Part shown: piece after piece, positions 1-4,195 of the stretch | How positions within the stretch are numbered: the first letter of the stretch is position 1 | How the letters are laid out: the number at the start of each line of letters is the position of its first letter | NCBI GenBank assembly: GCA_003529325.1 | Contig: DPVW01000149.1 | Coordinates: forward strand, 10,178 to 16,724 | Source of the DNA: Candidatus Latescibacterota bacterium | Lineage (GTDB): Bacteria; Latescibacterota; UBA2968; UBA8231 | Reading direction: 5' to 3' | Length of the DNA stretch: 6,547 nt | The notes under the pieces: generated by a model | Told to the model about the DNA's origin: nothing | Databases searched by the model: none | Seen by the model: the letters and a program-made list of their open reading frames with translations, nothing else | Program-made: the position numbers and the translations under genes

Positions 1-516
1 TCGTCCTCTTCCTCATCTCCAGGCGCCTCGTAGTTCTGCAGCTTGACCTCGAGTTGACGGACCAGACGCGCCTGCGTCTCCGCCAATCCATTGGCGTCGG
101 CGACACGCAGGCTGAGGATACCGATGACGTCGTAAAGAACCTTGAGGTGCAATTCCGGGCTCTGCGAGAACAACCCCCGTAGGTCGTCGCGCTCCAGTAC
201 GATGGAAGTGGAGTCGTCGTGGGCAAAAATGTCTGCTGACCGCAGATGTCCCGTGAATAGCCCCATCTCGCCGATGGGCATACCTGGCAGAAATTCTGGC
301 CAGTTCCTCGCCCGAAGCACCCACGACTCGCAGACGCCCCTTCAGCAGGATCAGCATCTCGTCACTGGCTTCTCCGCAGGTGTAGACATGTTCCCCGCGA
401 GAAAAGTTGCGAAACTTACAGACCCGCAACAGTCGCTGTACATCGGTGGCGCCGAAGTCACGGAAGACTTCGATTTTCTGAATCACCTTGACGAGACGGT
501 ACTGCTTCTCGTTCAC
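1..516 (-). CDS. Stand-alone cyclic nucleotide-binding domain protein (Crp/Fnr-type sensor domain), frameshifted, 3' end outside window
   Basis: This is a cytoplasmic cNMP-binding beta-barrel of the Crp/Fnr/PKA-regulatory type. Residues 1-75 read as its first half (FSRGEHVYTCGEASDEMLIL, then a KGRLRVV strand). The reading frame is then lost. Removing one base from the AAA run at 291-293 restores ELARI-LPGMPIGEMGLF, followed by TGHLRSADIFAHDDS. This is the phosphate-binding-cassette region (GEMGLFTGHLRSA) expected in the family. The restored frame continues through a C-terminal helix (LYDVIGILSLRVADANGLAE) to an acidic tail ending GDEEED at the window edge. In the uncorrected frame a TGA lies at 13-15. 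No HTH is visible after the sensor domain, so this is probably a signalling partner and not a complete transcription factor. The start is GTG at 514-516, because an in-frame TGA lies a few codons upstream. It is divergent from a response regulator, which suggests a shared signalling locus. The family call is secure and the ligand is unknown. Confidence 0.8.
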
Positions 517-521
517 GTCTC

Positions 522-531
522 TGAGATCTCA
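522..531. promoter_or_regulatory. 10-bp perfect palindrome just upstream of the cNMP-binding gene
   Basis: TGAGATCTCA is a perfect palindrome ending six bases before the GTG start of the minus-strand gene, inside the divergent intergenic region (517-700). It could be an operator or may be chance. I see no convincing promoter boxes in this intergenic stretch. Confidence 0.2.
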
Positions 532-700
532 CTGGGCGAGAGGAGCAACTGACGGAACCAACACTGCTTTATGAACGGTCAGTTCGGTGGAATTCCACAA
601 CGATCTGATCTTTACCACATCCGCCACTCCCAATATGTATTGATGCCGCTGTCTGGCGCCTCCGCCCCCCCATTGTTTTCTCTACCTACGGGAATCCGAG

Positions 701-1078
701 ATGAACGGCATCGAAGAGTCCGCTTGCTCTTAGTCGACGATGAAGGCGACTTCCTCGCCACGATCGACGAATTCTTTGCCGGCCTCGGATACACAGTCTA
801 TACGGCAAGCAATGGCCAGGAGACGTTGCTGAGGTCAAGGAGCATATCCCAAATGTTGTGTTTCTCGACATTTTCATGCAGATGGACGGTACGGAAACCC
901 TCCGCCTCATTCAGGAGATCAACGCCGATATCCAGGTCATCGTGGTCTCGGGATACGCCTCCGAGGAACTCGCCAGAGACCTACTGAAGCAGGGGCTTTT
1001 GATTTTTTTTCAGAAACCGGTCGACCTGATGCGTCTGCAAGAGGCCGTTGAACCCTTCGTACCCTGCAAGACTTGTGA
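701..1078 (+). CDS. Single-domain response regulator (CheY-like receiver), interrupted by several single-base indels
   Basis: This is a phosphoacceptor receiver domain without an output domain. In order: RLLLVDDEGDF (acidic pair, about 721-753), YTVYTASNGQE, then after a one-base loss near 820 EVKEHIPNVVFLDIFMQMDG (phosphoacceptor Asp in FLDIF), IQVIVVSGYASEELA (switch Ser/Thr region) and FFQKPVDLMRLQEAVE (conserved Lys-Pro). The frame is broken repeatedly. ATG 701 (MNGIEES, with GGGA upstream) is one frame away from RLLLVDDE. The segment at 990-1011 reads QGLLIFF, but one more G and one less T gives QGAFDFF, the usual family wording. Adding one A at 1051-1052 gives EAVETLRTLQDL and a stop at 1076-1078, which suits a receiver of about 126 residues. 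Without that change the frame runs on to 1133 through hairpin sequence. An in-frame ATG at 571 exists, but its extra residues do not look coding. Its cognate kinase is not in the window. Confidence 0.75.
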
Positions 1079-1084
1079 TCGAAA

Positions 1085-1122
1085 CCGCGTCAATCGCGGC
1101 CTAGACCACAACCCCTTGTGGT
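1085..1122 (+). terminator. Two tandem hairpins after the response regulator
   Basis: CCGCG-TCAAT-CGCGG (1085-1099) and ACCACAA-CCCC-TTGTGGT (1105-1122) are two perfect stem-loops directly after the reconstructed stop at 1078. No T-run follows immediately, although a T-rich stretch begins about 25 bases later. They could terminate transcription or stabilise the 3' end. The placement supports the corrected stop of the response regulator. Confidence 0.4.
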
Positions 1123-1176
1123 ACAGGCAGTAAAATGACGTAACTTGTTTGTTTTTCACAATTTGCACGAATTTAC

Positions 1177-1206
1177 TTGACACGTCCGAGGGCCCCTCGG
1201 TATCCT
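1177..1206 (+). promoter_or_regulatory. Predicted sigma70-type promoter for ftsA
   Basis: A perfect -35 box TTGACA (1177-1182) is followed after 18 bp by TATCCT (1201-1206), a four-of-six match to the -10 consensus. Transcription would begin near 1214, leaving a leader of roughly 155 nt before ftsA. The spacer is occupied by a palindrome, listed separately. Confidence 0.5.
1186..1200. promoter_or_regulatory. Palindromic putative operator inside the promoter spacer
   Basis: CCGAGG-GCC-CCTCGG is a perfect 6-bp inverted repeat with a 3-bp centre. It lies between the -35 and -10 boxes and abuts the -10. A protein bound here would directly block RNA polymerase or, as MerR-type activators do with long spacers, distort the promoter. 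The regulator is unknown. Confidence 0.4.
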
Positions 1207-1248
1207 TGAGCACGCGGTTCCTCCCCGTTCCGTTTCGTGCCCCCTCAA

Positions 1249-1300
1249 GTCCATTTCGGACCCCATAAGTCCATATCAGACTCGTGGGTCCATGTCGGAC
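1249..1300. repeat. Three tandem 13-bp dyads in the ftsA leader
   Basis: GTCCATTTCGGAC (1249-1261), GTCCATATCAGAC (1269-1281) and GTCCATGTCGGAC (1288-1300) are three copies of one imperfectly symmetric element, GTCC-N5-GGAC. They start 20 and 19 bp apart, about two helical turns, so bound proteins would lie on the same face. As RNA each could form a small 4-bp hairpin. They lie downstream of the predicted promoter and 70-120 bases before the ftsA start. Confidence 0.6.
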
Positions 1301-1370
1301 TCGTCCTCTACGTTTTGCCAGCATTCGAAGTTGGCTCGCCCGAAAACCGTAAAGGACAGGTATACAACTC

Positions 1371-2591
1371 ATGTCATCTTCATCTCCTATCGTCGTTCTC
1401 GATATCGGCACCTCCAAGGTGCACTGCCTCGTCGGTGAAACCGACCCCAGTGGCGATTGCAAGATCCTCGGCATGGGCATTTCCCCCTGTCGTGGGATCC
1501 GTCGAAGTTCCGTCATCGATATGCCCCGCGTCGTCGAGTCCATCCGTAACGCCGTGGCCGAGGCCGAACGCTCTGCCGGTCTCCGCATCACGGGAGCCTA
1601 CGCCGGAATTGCAGGGCAGGACATTCAGGCCCATTGCAGCCGCAGCGCCGTAGCGATCTCGGGTTCCTCCGAACCGATCGATGAACGGGACGTGGAGCGA
1701 GCCCTGGCGGCAGCCGAGCAAGCTGCACCGCCGGCACAGGCCATTGCCCTGCATCGCTTCGTCCAGTCCTACGCCGTCGACGGCGAACCGGTACAGAACC
1801 CCCTCTGGTTGCACGGTCACAAACTCGAAGTTGAGACCTTGAGTGCCACCGCCTCCGAGCACGCCTGCACCACCCTGCGCCGAGCCGCCGAGGAAGCTGG
1901 CGTCAGCATTGTTGGTTTCCTCGTGGAGTCCGTCGCCACGGCCTCGGCCATGCTGAACACCGACGAACGGGAAATGGGCGTAGGCCTTCTCGACATGGGC
2001 GCCGGTACCAGTGACCTGGCTCTCTATCATGGATCATTGCGCCACCTGGCGGAAATTCCCTTTGGCGGTCAGGACATCACCCGGGACCTGTCGATGGTGC
2101 TCAACATTTCCCCCCGCGAGGCGGAGCAGCTGAAGTGCGAACATGGCGGTGTCTGCACGGAAGAGACCGAAGCGGACGAAGCCCTCACCTTCCGCACCAC
2201 TGCCGGTCGTTCACATACGATCCTGCGCGAGCAACTCAACGCCATCATCGAGGCGCGCCAGCAGGAAATCCTCGAATTCGTCGGTGCCGAGATCGAACGC
2301 AGTGGCCAGGGTCATCTGCTGTCGGCGGGACTCGTATTCACCGGTGGTGGGGCGCTGCTACGCAACGTCGATCGCCTCGGAGAAGATGTGCTCGGACTCC
2401 CCGTCCGCATCGGTGAGCTCTGCGAAATGATCGCCCCCGAGGCCGTACGAAGTCCGGCCTCTGCCACCGGCGTCGGACTGCTGCGCTTTGCTGCCGACAG
2501 TGCTACCGAATTGGCGCCGATCATGGAATCAGGTGGCGCCGGACGGCCACGATTCTTCGACAAAGTGGCACGGATTTTCAGTTTTCTATAG
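1371..2591 (+). CDS. ftsA: Cell division protein FtsA
   Basis: This actin-like ATPase tethers FtsZ filaments to the inner face of the cytoplasmic membrane. The 406 residues match the normal family length. Visible parts are: phosphate-1 loop VVLDIGTSKVHCLVG (about 8-22), the FtsA-specific SHS2/1C subdomain (about 85-165, ending in LEVETLSATASEH), phosphate-2 motif VGLLDMGAGTSDLALYH (204-220) followed by the FGGQDIT segment, adenosine motif LVFTGGGALLRNV (321-333), and a C-terminal amphipathic membrane-targeting helix RPRFFDKVARIFSFL (392-406) after a short linker. The ATG at 1371 places the phosphate-1 loop correctly; AAAGGACAGG at 1351-1360 serves as ribosome binding site. The frame is open throughout, unlike its left-hand neighbours. 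ftsZ, which usually follows ftsA, is not here; a tRNA gene and an element remnant follow. Identification is secure. Confidence 0.93.
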   Translation: MSSSSPIVVLDIGTSKVHCLVGETDPSGDCKILGMGISPCRGIRRSSVIDMPRVVESIRNAVAEAERSAGLRITGAYAGIAGQDIQAHCSRSAVAISGSSEPIDERDVERALAAAEQAAPPAQAIALHRFVQSYAVDGEPVQNPLWLHGHKLEVETLSATASEHACTTLRRAAEEAGVSIVGFLVESVATASAMLNTDEREMGVGLLDMGAGTSDLALYHGSLRHLAEIPFGGQDITRDLSMVLNISPREAEQLKCEHGGVCTEETEADEALTFRTTAGRSHTILREQLNAIIEARQQEILEFVGAEIERSGQGHLLSAGLVFTGGGALLRNVDRLGEDVLGLPVRIGELCEMIAPEAVRSPASATGVGLLRFAADSATELAPIMESGGAGRPRFFDKVARIFSFL

Positions 2592-2614
2592 AAGAGAACC
2601 GGGTGGGCGGCTCG

Positions 2615-2643
2615 TTGACGATGTGTTGATGTGCCGGTATATT
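2615..2643 (+). promoter_or_regulatory. Promoter of the tRNA-Thr gene
   Basis: TTGACG (2615-2620) and TATATT (2638-2643) are separated by the optimal 17 bp and lie 14 bp before the mature tRNA 5' end. A G+C-rich CGGGC follows the -10 box. This discriminator style is typical of stable-RNA promoters under stringent control. Confidence 0.75.
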
Positions 2644-2657
2644 TTTCGGGCTCAGCG

Positions 2658-2733
2658 GCCACCCTAGCTCAGTTGGTAGAGCAACTCACTCGTAATGAGT
2701 AGGTCGCCGGTTCGATTCCGGCGGGTGGCTCCA
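2658..2733 (+). tRNA. tRNA-Thr, anticodon CGU
   Basis: This is a complete 76-nt cloverleaf. The acceptor stem GCCACCC/GGGTGGC pairs perfectly, the D-arm region reads AGCTCAGTTGGTAGAGC, and the anticodon stem ACTCA/TGAGT encloses the loop CTCGTAA with anticodon CGT, which decodes ACG (Thr). A five-base variable loop is followed by the T-arm GCCGGTTCGATTCCGGC. The discriminator is T and the CCA end is encoded in the DNA. It has its own promoter and terminator. Its 3' end faces excisionase-like genes, so it is a plausible attachment site for the element that follows. Confidence 0.97.
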
Positions 2734-2743
2734 GTAAAAACAA

Positions 2744-2786
2744 GGGGTTACGAGAATATCATAAGTTCTCGTAACCTCTTTTTTTT
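2744..2786 (+). terminator. Rho-independent terminator after tRNA-Thr, probably bidirectional
   Basis: GGTTACGAGAA (2746-2756) and TTCTCGTAACC (2766-2776) form a perfect 11-bp stem, extendable by a G-T and a G-C pair, with a 9-nt loop. Eight Ts follow (2779-2786). Read on the minus strand, the same stem is followed by CCCCTTGTTTTT, so it can also end the convergent HTH-gene operon. Confidence 0.9.
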
Positions 2787-2788
2787 GG

Positions 2789-2834
2789 CGTTTCGTCCAT
2801 TTCTCGTCCACTCAGATTCGGGGACGACGAAACG
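2789..2834. repeat. Inverted and direct repeats at the tRNA-proximal edge of the element
   Basis: CGTTTCGTC (2789-2797) and GACGAAACG (2826-2834) are exact 9-bp inverted copies. TCGTCCA occurs twice, at 2793-2799 and 2804-2810, 11 bp apart. Short helically phased direct repeats beside an attachment site are what excisionase or integrase arm sites look like. The right-hand copy lies inside the 3' end of the excisionase-like gene. Confidence 0.35.
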
Positions 2835-3030
2835 TCTGTGATTCGATGTAGTCCTCCAGGTCTTCGCGCTTGAATCTCGTACAGCGCCGAATCTTGACTG
2901 TTGGCAGGTCACCCTTGGCGACCAGGTCGTACATCGTTGTCCGCCCCACTGCCAGATATTCACCCGCTTCATCGTAGGTAAGTAACCGACGGCCAGTCCT
3001 GCCTTCAGTCTTGGGTGTGGACGCAGCCAT
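2812..3030 (-). CDS. Excisionase-like small HTH protein (HTH_17/AlpA type)
   Basis: This is a 72-residue DNA-binding protein. Residues 16-65 form the winged-helix excisionase-type domain: RLLTYDEAGEYLAVGRTTMY (helix-turn-helix), a DLVAKGDLPTVKI strand pair, then RRCTRFKREDLEDYIES. Members of this family act as excisionases or as small transcriptional regulators of integrated elements. The ATG at 3028-3030 is the only sensible start. The stop codon of the preceding gene lies in the same frame four codons upstream, so a single sense change would fuse the two. It is the last gene of the minus-strand cluster and ends close to the bidirectional terminator and the tRNA. Position next to a likely attachment site favours a recombination directionality role, but the partner integrase is missing. 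The fold call is confident; the role is inferred. Confidence 0.8.
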   Translation of the reverse strand: MAASTPKTEGRTGRRLLTYDEAGEYLAVGRTTMYDLVAKGDLPTVKIRRCTRFKREDLEDYIESQTFRRPRI

Positions 3031-3039
3031 CGTCTGACG

Positions 3040-3387
3040 CTACCTAACCTCAGTGCCTCTCGGGTACAACTGACCCGTATCTGATACGGGAAGTACCCGC
3101 CCCTGAGCCTGAGCCTTCTCAATGAAGTAGCGGACGAGGCCGGGACGATATCCTGCCAAGTAGTCCAGATTTTCCAGCGCGATCTGGCGGATGCGCTGCA
3201 CGTCCAACTCTGAATAGACGTACTTGAAGCCAGTCTGATTCGGTTGCTTCTCTGGATGCAGCAGCCCTCGCCGCTGGTAGTGGCGGACGGTGTCGGGGCT
3301 TACGCCAGCCAATTTCGCAGCTTCCTCCCGGCTCATCCTTTTTGCTGGATCTGACATCTCAGGTCCAGGCAGGGCAGACTCATCCAT
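3040..3387 (-). CDS. MerR-type HTH protein
   Basis: This small DNA-binding protein contains a MerR-like winged helix. MSREEAAKLAGVSPDTVRHY (helix-turn-helix) is followed by QRRGLLHPEKQP, a wing TGFKYVYSELDVQRIRQI and a helical tail LENLDYLAGYRPGLVRYFIE. It has no metal- or drug-binding C-terminal domain. I prefer ATG 3385-3387 (115 residues, MDESALPGPEMSDPAKR) because GAGGGCAGGA lies just upstream. A longer frame opens at ATG 3451-3453 (137 residues), with a weak ribosome site and a low-information N-terminus. The gene lies 9 bases before the excisionase-like gene and follows the HTH/zinc-motif gene, so the three are probably co-transcribed. It may regulate the element; the target is unknown. 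The family call is good. Confidence 0.75.
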   Translation of the reverse strand: MDESALPGPEMSDPAKRMSREEAAKLAGVSPDTVRHYQRRGLLHPEKQPNQTGFKYVYSELDVQRIRQIALENLDYLAGYRPGLVRYFIEKAQAQGRVLPVSDTGQLYPRGTEVR

Positions 3388-3466
3388 CGTTCCTGCCCTC
3401 TTCTGTTGAGAGAGAGAGCGGGAGTCTGGGCGCACTTGTCTATTGGTGGTCATCTGTTGCCATCTT

Positions 3467-3811
3467 TCAGCCCGCAGTGCGGTACTCGCTCATCCAGTCC
3501 TCCAGATCACGCCATCGTACGCCCAGTTTTCCGCTGGGGAAGGAATAGTGAGGGAGCGTGCCTTGGTGAAGCAGTCGGTAGATGGATCGTGAAGACATGC
3601 CGAGGTAATTCGACAGTTCGCGGGGTGAATAGAACTCTTTCGTTGCCGGTCCCAGAGAGGCCCGTATAGCGTCTACAAGGCCGGCACAGGGCACACAACC
3701 CAATACGTGGGTCCTGAATACTTCGGGGTCCATACGGCCACTGCGTTCGAGTTCTGTGGACTTCATACCGCAGGGCAGGTTCAGTACGGTCGGAGTGGGT
3801 TCAATCATCAT
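3467..3811 (-). CDS. Zinc-finger-like HxxxCxxC domain fused to excisionase-type HTH
   Basis: This 114-residue protein has two parts. Residues about 10-54 contain Cys14, then His35-VLG-Cys39-VP-Cys42. That is the spacing of anti-sigma zinc fingers (ZAS/zf-HC2: Cys, about 20-25 residues, HxxxCxxC). Residues 60-110 form an HTH_17/excisionase-type winged helix: FYSPRELSNYLGMSSRSIYR, LLHQGTLPHYSF, then LGVRWRDLEDWMSEY. Start is ATG 3809-3811; AAGGA lies 7 bases upstream and a second ATG follows directly. It is 13 bases before the longer MerR-type frame and probably shares its transcript. Zinc binding is predicted from the motif only. The combination suggests a regulator that could bind DNA and sense redox/metal state or contact a partner. 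Whether it is an excisionase or a regulator cannot be told. No transmembrane segment is present. Confidence 0.75.
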   Translation of the reverse strand: MMIEPTPTVLNLPCGMKSTELERSGRMDPEVFRTHVLGCVPCAGLVDAIRASLGPATKEFYSPRELSNYLGMSSRSIYRLLHQGTLPHYSFPSGKLGVRWRDLEDWMSEYRTAG

Positions 3812-3826
3812 ATCATCCTTGTTGTA

Positions 3827-3850
3827 GGCCGGGGACAGGCGTCCCCGGCC
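3827..3850. promoter_or_regulatory. Strong intercistronic hairpin
   Basis: GGCCGGGGAC-AGGC-GTCCCCGGCC is a perfect 10-bp inverted repeat with a 4-nt loop. It fills most of the 46-base gap between the phage-type gene and the zinc-motif/HTH gene. On the minus strand no T-run follows, and the AAGGA ribosome site comes a few bases after the stem. It could attenuate transcription, stabilise the downstream mRNA or modulate ribosome access. Confidence 0.6.
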
Positions 3851-3857
3851 AGGTTAC

Positions 3858-4142
3858 CTAGAATCCTTCGTCCCAGGCTTTGAGGTGCTGTTCGGGGGGA
3901 GCTTTCATCGCAGCCGAAATGTTGGCATACGTCTTACCTCCCGAGTCGTTGTGTTCGATGGTGAGCAACCACTGAGTCCCGATAAGAAGGGCTTCGATAT
4001 CAACCTCCTTGCCGTCCGACAACATGCCACCCAACTCCATCGGTGGAACCTGCTGGGTTATGAAGCTCATCAACGTGGGTCGGACGAGGAGAGGATGGTC
4101 GACTGCTGCCCCCGGGGCTGTACGTCGTGCGCGTATCGGCAC
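3858..4142 (-). CDS. Phage/ICE-type protein, C-terminal part (possible truncated gene)
   Basis: The frame encodes 94 residues from a GTG at 4140-4142. The segment KEVDIEALLIGTQWLLTIEH followed by NDSGGKTYANISAAMKAP resembles the C-terminal end of a widespread phage- and element-borne protein family, where wording like 'LLGxPCLVxVxHN...GKTYANIxSIxxxP' is typical. The exact function of that family is not established to my knowledge. The usual N-terminal beta-rich part is absent here. The first 24 residues (Arg/Pro rich) do not look coding, and ATG 4068-4070 (MSFITQQVPPMELGG) is an alternative start without a clear ribosome site. The gene is the first of the minus-strand cluster and ends 46 bases before the zinc-motif/HTH gene. 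N-terminal loss suggests the element was cut here. Family recognition is from memory and moderate. Confidence 0.5.
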   Translation of the reverse strand: MPIRARRTAPGAAVDHPLLVRPTLMSFITQQVPPMELGGMLSDGKEVDIEALLIGTQWLLTIEHNDSGGKTYANISAAMKAPPEQHLKAWDEGF

Positions 4143-4195
4143 AGACGGACGGGGACGCCGCCACCGTGACCCGCGTTCTAGGGCTCGTGTACTAG

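Larger units (their letters stand above)
2734..4142. mobile_element. Probable remnant of a tRNA-integrated element (no integrase)
   Basis: Directly after the tRNA-Thr 3' end lies a compact minus-strand gene cluster of typical phage/ICE accessory type. It comprises two excisionase-like HTH proteins, a MerR-type HTH protein and a phage-type protein lacking its usual N-terminal part. Location beside a tRNA 3' end is the classic integration target of tyrosine recombinases. No recombinase gene and no second copy of the tRNA 3' end is found up to 6547. The right boundary is therefore unknown, and 4142 is only the end of the last element-like gene. Either the element is reduced or rearranged, or the remainder was lost. 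The interpretation is an inference from gene content and position. Confidence 0.5.

Noticed and set aside
820..860. Programmed ribosomal frameshift in the response regulator
   Set aside because: No slippery heptamer with a following structure is seen at the change of frame, and several further indels in the same gene make random indels the simpler explanation.
1249..1300. Possible mini CRISPR array
   Set aside because: Units are only 13 bp with 6-7 bp between them and no spacer-like unique sequence. Dyad operators or hairpins explain them better.
1010..1591. Long open frame on the minus strand (193 codons) across the ftsA leader and start
   Set aside because: It overlaps the ftsA promoter, the dyads and the first codons of a well-supported ftsA, and its translation has no recognisable domain.
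1380..2030. 216-codon minus-strand frame opposite ftsA
   Set aside because: It is antisense to the intact ftsA coding region. Its Gly-rich translation is typical of the opposite strand of G+C-rich genes.
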